DNA of 64,000 nucleotides from Ktedonobacter sp. SOSP1-85 (GCF_016587415.1 NZ_BNJI01000001.1:3263501-3327500), one strand, 5' to 3'; positions 1 to 8,518 are shown, counted from the first letter of the stretch. The notes: generated by a model not told the origin, from the letters alone. Made by a program: numbers and translations.

Positions 1-171
1 AAAGCTTTCCTCTTCGCTCTCGGGCCATGTGATCTCGTCCAGCCATGCCAGGACGCCCTGGTCGTCGCAGCCCAACTCTTTCAGCGTGTCCTGGTAGCGG
101 GTCAGGAGTTCTGCGAAGTCTTCTTGATCTTCATAGGTTGCATAGGTTTGAATTTGCGCGTAAGTTGCCAT
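1..171 (-). CDS. Hypothetical protein, N-terminal 57 residues (partial)
   Basis: An open frame on the minus strand starts at an ATG at 169-171 and runs off the left edge of the window, giving 57 residues rich in acidic amino acids and containing a CDD motif. An AAGGAT ribosome binding site lies about 9 bases upstream of the ATG, which supports the start. It is divergent from the J1-like gene at 337. I do not recognise the family; the composition only suggests a small soluble protein. Confidence 0.55.
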   Translation of the reverse strand, partial: MATYAQIQTYATYEDQEDFAELLTRYQDTLKELGCDDQGVLAWLDEITWPESEEESF

Positions 172-336
172 ATCGTTAATCCTTCATGGATAGAAGCTGG
201 TTTACTTATTGTTTTGTGGGAAGTTTCCCTTTATTCTATCAATAAATCGCTTAATATGCTATCTGTAAGTCGTAACCCTGGGCTTTCCAGCTCTTGCCTT
301 GGCTCAGGGGTAAGGGGGTGTGAAAGGATGTCACTT

Positions 337-687
337 ATGCAAGAGGAGACCATCACGCTGTATCGTCCTACTGGCTCAGAGGAGTTGGCCTTGATTGCGG
401 AGAGCCTGTATACCGCCTTTCCGCCGCGCCTCTTCTGGCAACCTATCTTCTATCCTGTGCTCTTTGAGGAATATGCTGTCCAGATTGCTCGTGATTGGAA
501 CGCCCGCGATGGCAATTCAGGGTATGTGACGCGTTTCCAGGTGCGCAAGGCCTTTCTCGATCGCTATGAGGTGCAAAAAGTGGGTAGCGCGATTCACCAG
601 GAGTACTGGATTCCGGCTGAGGAACTGAATGGGTTCAACCGTAATATTGTTGGCCCCATCGAGGTCATCGCGGAGTATCATTCATAG
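337..687 (+). CDS. Small ADP-ribosylation/crystallin J1-type protein
   Basis: A 116-residue soluble protein with the pattern YRP.G..EL near the N terminus, FYPVL.EEYA in the middle, GYVTRF and EYWIPAEEL in the second half. Proteins of this pattern are commonly annotated as ADP-ribosylation/crystallin J1, although no ADP-ribosylglycohydrolase active-site motif is present in this short protein, so the biochemical role is unknown. The ATG at 337 is chosen because AAAGGA at 323-328 is spaced 8 bases from it; the ATG at 328 overlaps that site. It converges on a true ADP-ribosylglycohydrolase gene 23 bases away, which makes a functional link through ADP-ribosylation an attractive but unproven inference. 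Confidence 0.7.
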   Translation: MQEETITLYRPTGSEELALIAESLYTAFPPRLFWQPIFYPVLFEEYAVQIARDWNARDGNSGYVTRFQVRKAFLDRYEVQKVGSAIHQEYWIPAEELNGFNRNIVGPIEVIAEYHS

Positions 688-710
688 AGCCAGTACCCCT
701 GGCGAAGTTG

Positions 711-1730
711 TTAATCCCAGGTTGCTCCTAGCTTTGCCAGGCGATCGCGGTATTCGATGCGGTCGAGCCAGGCCTGGGGCCAGGCTTCGAGGCCCAGGTG
801 GGAGCCCGCGAAGGCTCCGGTGAGGCAGGCGATGGAGTCGGAGTCGCCACTGGTGGTCGCGGCACGCTGGATGGCCTTAATAGGCTCTTCGGGATAGAGC
901 AGGAAGCAGAGCAGGCCAGTGGCGAATGCCTCTTCGGCGATCCAGCCTGCGCCCGTCTGCAAGCAGGGATCACTCTGGCGGTCTGGCTGCTTCAGTGCGA
1001 CATCGAGCCGCTCAAGTACCTGCAGGCATTCATCCCAGCCACGCTCGATAAACTCCTGTGGCGTATTGCTGAGCGAGATCTGCCAGAGCGGCCCCAGCCA
1101 GAGCTGATGGTAGACGCTGCGCTGGCTCAAGGCATAATCCCGCAGGCGCTCGACGAGTCCCTCGGGTTCGCCGCCTGACACAAGGTCGGCGATGCACCAG
1201 GCCGTCAGATCGGAGGCCGCGAGCGCGGTCGGATGACCATGGGTGAGCGCGGCCTGGAACTGAGCGATGGCGGCACGCGTCTCAGGCGTCGCCTCGTCTT
1301 GCTCGGTGCGTAGGAGTCCCACTGGTGCTACACGCATATTAGCGCCACAGCCCTTGGAACTGATGACAGTGGCATTCTGCCAGGGAAGGTTACGCGCCAG
1401 CCCCTCGCAGGCCTGGAGGCAGGTATTGCCGGGCGCGCGATTATTATCTGGGCTGCGATCCCAGGCGATAAAGGCGGCGCGCAGCGGCTCTTCCAACGTA
1501 TCGGCGCTATAGGGCTTCTTGGCGGCCAGGAGTGCCTCTCCAATTGCCAGCGTCATCTGCGTATCATCAGTCACGCGGGCGGGATTACCCTGTAGCTCGC
1601 CTGGCCCTTCTGGCCCATATTTCGCGCTAATCTGCTCGACGCTTATAAACTCTGTATCGGCTCCCAGGGCGTCGCCAAATGCCAGCCCGAACAGGCTCCC
1701 CGACGCTCTTCTCTGTTTTTCCTTATTCAT
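711..1730 (-). CDS. ADP-ribosylglycohydrolase (DraG/ARH family)
   Basis: A 339-residue cytoplasmic enzyme predicted to hydrolyse ADP-ribose from modified proteins or other ADP-ribosylated substrates. The two metal-binding signatures of the family are visible: TDDTQM at about residues 54-59 and GDSDS at about 295-299 near the C terminus; an N-terminal GSLFGLAFGDALG segment also fits. Length is typical for DraG-like hydrolases. The start at 1730 is preferred over an in-frame start 24 codons upstream because AGAGGAT precedes it at good spacing. The gene converges with the small J1-type gene and lies downstream of the NUDIX gene after a 70-base palindrome. The exact substrate cannot be told from sequence. 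Confidence 0.9.
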   Translation of the reverse strand: MNKEKQRRASGSLFGLAFGDALGADTEFISVEQISAKYGPEGPGELQGNPARVTDDTQMTLAIGEALLAAKKPYSADTLEEPLRAAFIAWDRSPDNNRAPGNTCLQACEGLARNLPWQNATVISSKGCGANMRVAPVGLLRTEQDEATPETRAAIAQFQAALTHGHPTALAASDLTAWCIADLVSGGEPEGLVERLRDYALSQRSVYHQLWLGPLWQISLSNTPQEFIERGWDECLQVLERLDVALKQPDRQSDPCLQTGAGWIAEEAFATGLLCFLLYPEEPIKAIQRAATTSGDSDSIACLTGAFAGSHLGLEAWPQAWLDRIEYRDRLAKLGATWD

Positions 1731-1844
1731 CTCAAAAAAATCCTCTACTATCGGCCCGGCGAAACATCGAATATGTTGAGATACTATATCATACCTGTTC
1801 AATCTTTGTCATGAGAGATCGCGACACTTCGCGCCTGCGGCGCT

Positions 1845-1914
1845 CAGGGTAAGGGGTCTGTATACCTTTTGCGCGGCATTCGCCGCGCAAAAGGTATACA
1901 GACCCCTTACCCTG
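1845..1914. repeat. Long perfect inverted repeat
   Basis: Arms of 33 bases with a 4-base loop (ATTC at 1878-1881). The GC core GCGCGGC/GCCGCGC is followed by an A run rather than a U run on either strand, so it is not a textbook intrinsic terminator. It lies beyond the 3' end of the NUDIX gene and upstream of the ADP-ribosylglycohydrolase. Its left edge is fused to the dispersed motif TTCGCGCCTGCGGCGCTC. Confidence 0.85.
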
Positions 1915-1964
1915 GAGGTGGTTGTAGAGCAGAGTTAGCGAGGTGGTTGTAGAGCAGAGTTAGC
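1915..1964. repeat. 25-base tandem duplication, two copies
   Basis: Two identical 25-base units (1915-1939 and 1940-1964), each beginning GAGGTGGTTGTAG, follow directly on the palindrome at 1845-1914. No coding frame is associated with them. Confidence 0.85.
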
Positions 1965-1996
1965 ATGGGAAATATTTGGATTAGAAATATGCTGGG

Positions 1997-2812
1997 CTAT
2001 GCCAGGCTCTCCAGGGTTGGGAGTAGGGAGGCGAGCCAGGGCTGGCCGAACTTCCAGGCGCCATAGAGCAGGAGGTTGGGTTCACCAGTGGCGGAGATGC
2101 GTCCATGGTGCTCTAGGATAAAGGCGCGTAGGCTCTCCTCTGTGGCGTGCAGGAAGCGGAGTTCTTTGATTTCGTCCTCTTCGGGCTCTCTCTGTTGGAC
2201 CTCGGAGAGAGGAATATGCAGGCGCGTCAGGAAGAGGAATTCGCCGTGGGGCATGGCGAGGTCGTAGGCTGCGCCCAGGCAGTACTGTTCGCGGATATCG
2301 GCCTCTTGAATGCCGGTCTCCTCGCGGATCTCGCGGCGAATGGCGGCGAAGGGATCTGGTCGCTGTCCCTGGATATCCAGGCCACGCTCGAAGAAGCCAC
2401 CGATGACGTGATAGCGTCCCTCATAAACGTCGACACCCTGGCGTTTGTCTAGCAGGATATAGTTATCGCTGGTCTCGACCACGGAGCAGACGCCGATGGC
2501 GTTCCCCAGTTCGTCGCGCCTTCGCTCGCGGGCGAAGCTGGCCTCGCGTGTCGTGACATACTCTTTATAGCTGGTATCGCCCAGGTGGAGCGTGAGCCTC
2601 TCGCCCGTTGTCTCGGCACCTACGAGGCGGTAGAGCGGGGCATCAAAGAGGCGCTTGTTGAGGGCGCGGGCCTGGCTCAGCCTCTCCTCCCAGAGCGCGT
2701 CCATCCAGGCCTGAATGGCGGGAGTCAAGGGCATACGCTCCTCTGGCTGATAGAGAATGTCGACCTTGTCTGCTGGGAAGCAGCCTTGCGCCAGGATCTC
2801 AAATTCCAACAT
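1997..2812 (-). CDS. NUDIX hydrolase
   Basis: A 271-residue protein of the NUDIX superfamily, which cleaves nucleoside diphosphates linked to another moiety. The NUDIX box is seen as GGFFERG followed after a short insertion by AAIRREIREETGI, retaining the REx2EExG core. The N-terminal 100 residues form a separate region with no motif I recognise. The start at 2812 has AGAAAGG upstream. The gene lies downstream of guaA on the same strand, separated by a 65-base palindrome, so it is probably transcribed separately. Substrate is unknown; the family cannot be narrowed further from the sequence. Confidence 0.85.
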   Translation of the reverse strand: MLEFEILAQGCFPADKVDILYQPEERMPLTPAIQAWMDALWEERLSQARALNKRLFDAPLYRLVGAETTGERLTLHLGDTSYKEYVTTREASFARERRRDELGNAIGVCSVVETSDNYILLDKRQGVDVYEGRYHVIGGFFERGLDIQGQRPDPFAAIRREIREETGIQEADIREQYCLGAAYDLAMPHGEFLFLTRLHIPLSEVQQREPEEDEIKELRFLHATEESLRAFILEHHGRISATGEPNLLLYGAWKFGQPWLASLLPTLESLA

Positions 2813-2836
2813 AAATAACCTTTCTCTATGTATTAC

Positions 2837-2901
2837 ATACGCTGAGAACATGATGCGGCTGGCGGCCATCGGCCGCCAGCCGCATCATGTTCTCAGCGTA
2901 T
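2837..2901 (-). terminator. Palindromic hairpin after guaA
   Basis: Nearly perfect inverted repeat with 31-base arms around a 3-base centre (ATC), starting 2 bases beyond the guaA stop codon. Very GC-rich inner stem. No U tract follows on the minus strand, so termination function is inferred from position only. Confidence 0.7.
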
Positions 2902-2903
2902 TT

Positions 2904-4550
2904 TTATTCCCATTCGATAGTGGCGGGTGGCTTGGAGGTGATGTCGTAGACGACGCGGTTGATCTCGTGGACCTCGTTGACGAGGCGGTTGGAGATGCGC
3001 GCCAGGAGTTCGGGCGAGAGGCGCGCCCAGTCGGCAGTCATAAAGTCGCCCGTGGTCACGGCGCGCACAGCAACGAGATTGCCGTAGGTTCGACCGTCGC
3101 CCATGACGCCCACGCTCTGAATGGGGGTGAGCACAGCGAAGGCCTGCCCTAGCTCGCGATAGACGCCCGCGCGGCGGATCTCGTCGATGACGATCTTGTC
3201 GGCCTTACGCAGAATGTCGAGCTTCTCTTTTGTGATATCGCCGATAACGCGAATGGCCAGGCCGGGACCGGGGAAGGGATGGCGCCAGACCCACTCTTCG
3301 GGCAGGCCCAGCTCCAGGCCAATCTCGCGCACCTCGTCCTTAAAGAGCATGCGCAGTGGCTCGACGAGTTTGAAGACCATCTCTTCGGGGAGACCACCCA
3401 CGTTGTGATGCGTCTTGATGCGCTTGGCGGTATTGGCGGTGTCGTGGCTGGTGCTCTCGATGACGTCTGGGTAGAGCGTGCCCTGGGCCAGGAATCCGAT
3501 CTTGCCCTGCTCTGTAGCGAGCTTGACGGCCTCTTCCTCGAAGACGCGAATGAACTCTTCGCCGATGATCTTGCGCTTACGCTCGGGATCGGTCACACTG
3601 GCTAGCTTACCGAGGAAGCGCTCTTCGGCGTCGATAGCGACCAGGGGAATATGTAGGTGGTTGCGGAAGGTCTCGACGACCTGCTCGCCCTCGCCCTCGC
3701 GCATACAGCCGGTATCCACGAACATGCAGGTGAGTTGATCGCCAATGGCCTTATGGACTAGCAGGGCTGCAACGGCGGAGTCAACGCCGCCCGAGAGGGC
3801 GCAGAGGACGCGCTCTTTGCCGACCTGCTGGCGAATGCGCTCGACCGTCTCGTCGATGACCTTCTCCGGTGTCCAGTTGGCCTCACAGTCGCAGACACGG
3901 AAGAGGAAGTTCTTAATGAGCTCTTTGCCCTGGGGGGTGTGCGTGACCTCGGGATGGAACTGGAAGCCGATCAGCCCCTTGGGGTGTGCGATAACCGCGA
4001 CGGGATTGCTCTCGGTGGTTGCCAGGACTTTAAAGCCCTCGGGGAGCTGGTCCACGCTATCGCCGTGGCTCATCCAGACCGGAAGGCGCAGCGGGGTATG
4101 TTGCGCGGGGCGATCCAGGTGGGTAGTCTGCTCCGGGGAGGGCTTGAGGCCCTCGAAGATGCGATAGGTCGCGTAATCCTGCTCTGCGTCGGCCACAATC
4201 TCGATGGTGGCGGGCCCATACTCGCGTGTACCATGCTTGGGCTCGACGTGGCCGCCTAGCTGCTGGGCCATGAGCTGCATGCCATAGCAGATGCCGAGTA
4301 CAGGCAGGCCACTATGGAGAATGGCCGGGTCGCAGCTTGGGGCGCCCTCGTCATAGACGCTTGAGGGGCCGCCCGAGAGGATAAAGCCCTTGATATCCAG
4401 GTGGTCTTTGGCTTGCAGCTCGGCCAGCGTGGTCGAGGCAGGCACCAGCTCGCTATACACGTGGCACTCACGAATGCGGCGTGTGATTAGGCGGCTAACC
4501 TGCGATCCATAATCTAGTACAATAATTGCCTGACGGCGCTCCAGTTGCAT
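2904..4550 (-). CDS. guaA: GMP synthase (glutamine-hydrolysing)
   Basis: A 548-residue enzyme converting XMP to GMP with ATP and glutamine, the last step of guanine nucleotide synthesis. The N-terminal class I glutamine amidotransferase domain shows GICYGMQ with catalytic Cys near residue 88 and FHPEVTHT carrying the His-x-Glu pair. The ATP pyrophosphatase domain has the P-loop [11 protein letters not shown] near residue 255, and the C-terminal dimerisation domain ends [10 protein letters not shown], the canonical GuaA tail. Length is slightly above the bacterial norm of about 510-525. AGAGGGAT precedes the ATG. It is the first minus-strand gene after a divergent intergenic region. Confidence 0.98.
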   Translation of the reverse strand: MQLERRQAIIVLDYGSQVSRLITRRIRECHVYSELVPASTTLAELQAKDHLDIKGFILSGGPSSVYDEGAPSCDPAILHSGLPVLGICYGMQLMAQQLGGHVEPKHGTREYGPATIEIVADAEQDYATYRIFEGLKPSPEQTTHLDRPAQHTPLRLPVWMSHGDSVDQLPEGFKVLATTESNPVAVIAHPKGLIGFQFHPEVTHTPQGKELIKNFLFRVCDCEANWTPEKVIDETVERIRQQVGKERVLCALSGGVDSAVAALLVHKAIGDQLTCMFVDTGCMREGEGEQVVETFRNHLHIPLVAIDAEERFLGKLASVTDPERKRKIIGEEFIRVFEEEAVKLATEQGKIGFLAQGTLYPDVIESTSHDTANTAKRIKTHHNVGGLPEEMVFKLVEPLRMLFKDEVREIGLELGLPEEWVWRHPFPGPGLAIRVIGDITKEKLDILRKADKIVIDEIRRAGVYRELGQAFAVLTPIQSVGVMGDGRTYGNLVAVRAVTTGDFMTADWARLSPELLARISNRLVNEVHEINRVVYDITSKPPATIEWE

Positions 4551-5014
4551 ATATCCCTCTTTGTTAATATCGATGTTATAGTGGAGAAAAGCAAAATAAT
4601 TCAGTCAGCATTGCTTGCAAGTATATCTAATCGTCCAAAGCGGTCAATAGTTTGATCTATACGCCGCTTGTACTAGTTTCTCGTCCCTTAAATCGTCCAG
4701 TATGAGGATGTGGAGTTGGAAATGCCGCGGCATTTCCAACTCCACATCCTCATACTGGACGATACTCGCGTGTAGACCTCTACACATTTACCTCAATTTA
4801 AGATATGATGTTTGAGTATACCACAGATTGTACCTTCGTCATCGTCAAAGTAGGAGTCGAAGCAGGGTGGATCAAAGAATAGCCTTTTTCTCTCTCTTTG
4901 CGCCTGGGTTGCTTATGAAAGCGAAGTCTGGAGCCGAATAAGAAGAAGAGGTGATTTTTGAGATGCCCTGGGAATCGAAGCAGGGCCTGCGTCCGAGCAA
5001 GAAAGGAACATGCT
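4551..5014. other. Divergent intergenic region between guaA and the DUF4288-like gene
   Basis: This 464-base non-coding region must hold promoters for both flanking genes. I could not pick a convincing -35/-10 pair. No purine riboswitch fold was recognised upstream of guaA. Its centre is occupied by the 72-base perfect palindrome at 4692-4763. Confidence 0.6.
4692..4763. repeat. 72-base perfect palindrome without loop
   Basis: Two 36-base arms meet at CCGCGG with no spacer and no mismatch. It sits between the start codons of two divergent genes, so it cannot be a terminator for either; it could extrude as a cruciform or belong to an unseen transcript. Confidence 0.9.
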
Positions 5015-5563
5015 ATGGGGGCGTCTAAACAGGGAAAATGGTATGTTGCCGAAATAGTTGAGGAGATTCATGTGGAGGGGGCGGAAGAGAATGTTGTCCA
5101 TAGAAACCTTGTCCTGATTCGGGCGAACTCTGCAGAAGAGGCATTCCAGAAGGCTATGGCTCATGGACAGGAGGGGGAGATGGTCTATGAGAATCCCCAG
5201 GGCCAGCGTGTAACCTCGACTTTCCGTGGGTTGAGCAACCTGACGGAGATCTATACCGATCTGGAGGATGGGGAGGAGATTACCTATTATCAGTGGGTGG
5301 GTCTCGATGAAGATGAGATTCAGAGTATGCTCTTGCCCAAGGATGAGCTGGATATCTTTCGCCAGTGGAATGAAGAGGAAGATTCAGATGTTCCCGATAT
5401 TCGCGCGCGAGCACTCTTAGAGGAGGTGCCGCAGCCAGCCTACGAGGTTGAAGCGTCCGCAACCGCTGAAGAAGATCTGGAAGAGATCGATCCCCAGGCT
5501 GTGCTGGCCGAGGTAGAGCGTATTCTACGTGAGCCTCGCGACACACGCGAAGACTATAGATAA
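5015..5563 (+). CDS. DUF4288-like acidic protein
   Basis: A 182-residue protein whose N-terminal 90 residues (KWYVAEIVEEI, VVHRNLVLIRANSAEEAF, TFRGLSNLTEIY) match the pattern of DUF4288 domains; function of that domain is not known. The second half is very acidic with ILLPKDEL-like and coiled segments and has no motif I recognise. The ATG at 5015 is chosen because GAAAGGA lies about 8 bases upstream; an earlier in-frame start at 4958 has no such site. The stop codon forms part of a 66-base palindrome shared with the 3' end of the neighbouring TnpB element. Confidence 0.75.
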   Translation: MGASKQGKWYVAEIVEEIHVEGAEENVVHRNLVLIRANSAEEAFQKAMAHGQEGEMVYENPQGQRVTSTFRGLSNLTEIYTDLEDGEEITYYQWVGLDEDEIQSMLLPKDELDIFRQWNEEEDSDVPDIRARALLEEVPQPAYEVEASATAEEDLEEIDPQAVLAEVERILREPRDTREDYR

Positions 5564-5626
5564 AGAGATAGAAAACAGGGTGTTCTGGCGCGTACGCACC
5601 AGAACACCCTGTTTTCTATCTCTTTA
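5561..5626. terminator. Palindromic bidirectional terminator candidate
   Basis: Inverted repeat with 33-base half-sites and a single mismatch, beginning at the stop codon of the DUF4288-like gene. It contains GAAAACAGGG on the left and CCCTGTTTTC on the right, so either strand gives a GC stem followed by a U run. Confidence 0.75.
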
Positions 5627-5649
5627 TGAAAAATGTCAGTACCCTACGG

Positions 5650-6963
5650 CTAAAGCCGAGGGCTTGGAGTTGTGTCTGAACTCCACCGCAATTCAGCATA
5701 CCTTTTCAGGCGTGCTGCTTTGGCTTCATCGTCCGACACATCAGGGCGTACTGACAAGAGGCCCGTTCCTATCCAGTCTTGCCGGATAAGAAGCGTTCGC
5801 ATCGCAATATTCCTCGCGCCAACCAGATCGGCATGGAGCGTGTACTGACAATTCTGACAGACAAAGAGCAAGCCCTTGTGAGGGCGATTCTCTTTGCAGG
5901 TGTGCCCACATTGGGGGCAGGCCTGCGAGGTATAGTTGGCATCCACCTTGATTGCCATACTTTGATGCAAGAGCGCTTTATAGGCGATCATCGCGTGCAA
6001 CTCACCAAAAGCCCATTTGGAGAAGGTACGATTGGCTTTGCGCTGTTTTGCACTGGCTTTTTTGCCTTTCCGTCGTTTGGTCTGCTCGCGAATATCTGTC
6101 AGATGCTCCAGTCCAATCAAGCTCTGCGAATAGTGGGTAACAATCCGTTTACTCACGACATGATTGGCGTTTGCTTTCAACCGTCTCTCTCGTCCACTGA
6201 TGGCAACGAGCCTTCTCGTTGCAGAACGAGTGCCTTTTTTTTGCAGACGCTTTCTCAGTCGTGCAGAGTGGTGTGATTTGGCAACCGTAGAGATGTCAGC
6301 ATGGAAGGTGCAATCGCCTTGCATTGTCGCCGTGACGGCAAGGTATCGCATCCCCACATCCACGCCAACGACTTGCTTGTGTGTTTCGGGGGTAGGATCA
6401 GCCATCTCCACTTCCAGGGAGACAAGGAGGTAAAATTGCTTCTTGGCTTTGTCATACCAGAGTTTCGATGCACCAATCTCCGTACCACGCTGGATCAATG
6501 CCACATGCTTATTGTAGCCAGTATAGGGCACAACGATACGTCCATCGAGCGTGAGAAGACTCACGTGCTGCTCTTTCTTGAACGTGTAGTCTTTCTTATA
6601 CTGGTAGGTCAACGTGGGAGAGAGAAACGTAGGAGCCTGATCAAGCCCTTTATATCGTTTCTTGGTGAGACCTGCCTTACGATGAGCAGCATTGTTCTTC
6701 ACCTTTGTCCAGAGGGCTTTATACGAGGCTCCAACCTGGCGAGGAACAGAACAGGCCATTTGCGAAGGCAGATGAAAACGGAGGCGGATCTCATCATAGG
6801 TGGCATCTTGCAAACGAATAGCATTACTCACTTTGCCATTCGCAAAGGCGTACTGGCTCACATAGTTGAGAGCATCACGATATGCCAGTTGTGTAGAGCG
6901 TAAAGCCTTGAATTGCTCGGGTGTTGTATTCAATTTGAGTTTCGCTGTTAATACCGTTTTCAT
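5650..6963 (-). CDS. tnpB: TnpB RNA-guided nuclease (IS605 OrfB family)
   Basis: A 437-residue homologue of the OMEGA nuclease TnpB, which cuts DNA guided by an RNA derived from the element's right end and helps retain the transposon. The split RuvC triad is present: Asp202 in GVDVGMRYLA, Glu286 in LIGLEHL and Asp379 in LHADLVGARN. A zinc finger with CPQCG and CQNC precedes the last Asp, and RKRLQKKGTRS-type basic segments bind RNA. No tnpA is next to it. The promoter at 6971-7000 places the transcript start at the ATG, so the mRNA is probably leaderless. All catalytic residues being present, the protein is probably active. Confidence 0.93.
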   Translation of the reverse strand: MKTVLTAKLKLNTTPEQFKALRSTQLAYRDALNYVSQYAFANGKVSNAIRLQDATYDEIRLRFHLPSQMACSVPRQVGASYKALWTKVKNNAAHRKAGLTKKRYKGLDQAPTFLSPTLTYQYKKDYTFKKEQHVSLLTLDGRIVVPYTGYNKHVALIQRGTEIGASKLWYDKAKKQFYLLVSLEVEMADPTPETHKQVVGVDVGMRYLAVTATMQGDCTFHADISTVAKSHHSARLRKRLQKKGTRSATRRLVAISGRERRLKANANHVVSKRIVTHYSQSLIGLEHLTDIREQTKRRKGKKASAKQRKANRTFSKWAFGELHAMIAYKALLHQSMAIKVDANYTSQACPQCGHTCKENRPHKGLLFVCQNCQYTLHADLVGARNIAMRTLLIRQDWIGTGLLSVRPDVSDDEAKAARLKRYAELRWSSDTTPSPRL

Positions 6964-6970
6964 AGTCTGA

Positions 6971-7000
6971 ATTATATCATAGTTTTCATCTACCTGTCAA
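6971..7000 (-). promoter_or_regulatory. Consensus promoter for a leaderless tnpB transcript
   Basis: On the minus strand TTGACA (6995-7000), an 18-base spacer and TATAAT (6971-6976). The -10 hexamer ends 7 bases before the ATG of tnpB, which predicts transcription starting at the first codon and explains the lack of a ribosome binding site. Confidence 0.75.
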
Positions 7001-7032
7001 TAATACATGAGCAGATGAAAGCATGTCTACGG

Positions 7033-7115
7033 CGTATTCCACCCAAGCCACCTCCAAAGGAATGCCGCATTCCTCCCCATGCCTGAAAGGGCAGGGGCAT
7101 CCTGCGGCGTTTTCG
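7033..7115 (+). mobile_element. Possible right-end remnant of another IS605/TnpB-type element
   Basis: The stretch CACCTCCAAAGGAATGCC, then a GGAATGC/GCATTCC hairpin (7059-7073), then CCCCATGCCTGAAAGGGCAG and ATCCTGCGGCG resembles the structured right end and omega RNA scaffold found behind many tnpB genes. No tnpB precedes it on this strand, so it would be a decayed or solo end. This is pattern recognition, not an alignment. Confidence 0.35.
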
Positions 7116-7224
7116 GTGAATAATGTAGGCAAAAGGGAAAATGCTATTGATGTTCCTCCTGGATAGCAGTACAATAGTAATCTATGGTAGAATGTCGGAC
7201 GCGCTGAAAGGAGAAATTCTACTC

Positions 7225-7938
7225 ATGAGTACGACCCAGCTAGCCGCGCGGTTGTTCCAGCTACAGGAGCTCGACCTGGATCTCGACCGCGTCAAGGCTG
7301 AGCTTCAGTCCCTTCAGCAATCTCTTCAGAACAATTATAAGCTGCGTAAGCTACAGTCTGAGCAGCAGAGCATTGCGCAACAGTTGCAGGCCAGTCTCCA
7401 GACACAACGCGAGGCTGAATGGCATCTCGAAGACCTGACGAAGCGTATCGAGGCGCAAGAGCAGCGCCTTAACAGTGGGAGTCTGAGCAATGCGCGGGAT
7501 TTGCAGGCGCTTCAGCAGGAGGTCCAGCTGCTTCGAGCTCAGCACGCTCGCCAGGAAGAGTCCCTGCGTGAGATTGTAGACGTTACTGAATCGCTGAAAG
7601 AAACCTCCGAGCGTCAGGCGCGCGAGTTAGAGCAGGCACAAGAGTCATGGTCACGGGACAATTCCACGGAACTGACTCGCCAGCAACAACTTGAGGCGCA
7701 GCGCACCAATCTCGATCAGCAGCGTTCCCTGATTACCTCAGTTCTCGAAATGGACCTGCTTGAGCGCTATACCTTGATGCGGCGCACCAAGCAAGGACGA
7801 GCCATTTCCAGAGTTGAACAGAGTTCTTGCCAGTGGTGCCTGGCCGTGCTTGCCCCCAGCGAATTACAAGAGGCGCTCCGTAGTCCTGAACTTCAGGTCT
7901 GCACCAATTGTGGTCGCATTCTCTACTACGAACTTTAA
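7225..7938 (+). CDS. Coiled-coil protein with C4 zinc ribbon
   Basis: A 237-residue protein made of a long, Gln- and Glu-rich coiled coil (about residues 10-175) followed by a C-terminal four-cysteine zinc ribbon (CQWC near residue 203 and CTNCGRILY at the end). This is the architecture of the CT398/HP0958-like family, nucleic-acid or protein-binding scaffolds of uncertain function. AAGGAG at 7208-7213 supports the ATG at 7225; earlier in-frame starts at 7141 and 7192 lack one. Downstream is a 62-base palindrome. The gene appears monocistronic. Confidence 0.82.
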   Translation: MSTTQLAARLFQLQELDLDLDRVKAELQSLQQSLQNNYKLRKLQSEQQSIAQQLQASLQTQREAEWHLEDLTKRIEAQEQRLNSGSLSNARDLQALQQEVQLLRAQHARQEESLREIVDVTESLKETSERQARELEQAQESWSRDNSTELTRQQQLEAQRTNLDQQRSLITSVLEMDLLERYTLMRRTKQGRAISRVEQSSCQWCLAVLAPSELQEALRSPELQVCTNCGRILYYEL

Positions 7939-8134
7939 TCTCTTTGACCCATATGCATCGTCCGACAGTGCCAATGCCTACCTGGTAACCCTTCTGAAAG
8001 CAATGGATGTTTACACGACTCACTGGCCGCTCAGTGAAAGGCGCAATGTAGCGCACTTCTCCTCCTATCCCACTAGCCTACTATCTCTCCTCATGTGGTA
8101 GAGTTTTCCTTGTCTTTTTGTGGTCACACAACTC

Positions 8135-8196
8135 GGGTAAGATGTATGAGTTGTGGCGTGGGTGTTCGTCCACGCCACAACTCATACATCTTACCC
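8135..8196 (+). terminator. Palindromic hairpin, possible terminator of zinc-ribbon gene
   Basis: Perfect 27-base arms (GGGTAAGATG...) with an 8-base loop. No U tract follows. The right edge continues into a reverse copy of the dispersed motif TTCGCGCCTGCGGCGCTC (8196-8217). Confidence 0.6.
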
Positions 8197-8353
8197 TTGA
8201 GCGCCGCAGGCGCGAAAGCAAATGAATTTTGGCGAAATGTCGATAATGAGAAGAGCGAACGTTGACAAAAACGATGAGTTCCGAGTATGCTTTGAGTACG
8301 AGGAACCGTTCGTTCAAATTCTGGCCTAGCCAGTATAAAGGAGGTGCAGTTCT

Positions 8354-8455
8354 ATGCAAGAGCACAAAACCTGTTACTGTGTGCTTGAATGCACCTTGTC
8401 TGTCCGGCATGAGGCGAGTGTTATAGACAGTCGTTCGCCCGTCAGGTTCCCTTGA
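8354..8455 (+). CDS. Possible 33-residue small protein
   Basis: An ATG at 8354 is preceded by AAAGGAGGTG, one of the strongest Shine-Dalgarno sequences in the window, at 6-7 bases spacing. The frame encodes 33 residues beginning MQEHKTCYCVLEC with three cysteines in seven residues, ending at TGA 8453. It lies in the 820-base gap before rsgA. A TTGACA at about 8263 with TATGCT 18 bases on could be its promoter. Coding status rests only on the ribosome binding site; it might instead be a leader peptide. Confidence 0.35.
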   Translation: MQEHKTCYCVLECTLSVRHEASVIDSRSPVRFP

Positions 8456-8518
8456 TTCTCCTGGTTCAGCAGGTACCTGGCGCACGCTAGTATTGCCTGT
8501 CTGTATCGCTTCCGGTCA

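Larger units (their letters stand above)
5630..7002 (-). mobile_element. Solo TnpB insertion element (IS200/IS605 superfamily, IS1341-like)
   Basis: The element consists of a tnpB gene without a tnpA transposase. The right end, just past the tnpB stop, reads on the minus strand CTCGGCTTTAGCCGTAGGG, the typical hairpin seen at IS605-type right ends; the omega RNA would be made from this 3' region. The left end lies near the TTGACA box at 6995-7000. Boundaries are approximate. The right end abuts the palindrome at 5561-5626. Confidence 0.75.

Noticed and set aside
124..336. N-terminal extension of the J1-type protein gene upstream to 124
   Set aside because: A good ribosome binding site fits ATG 337, the extension overlaps the divergent gene at 1-171, and homologous proteins begin near LYRP.
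4551..4690. Purine riboswitch upstream of guaA
   Set aside because: No three-way junction or conserved core could be identified; the leader before the start codon seems short and AT-rich.
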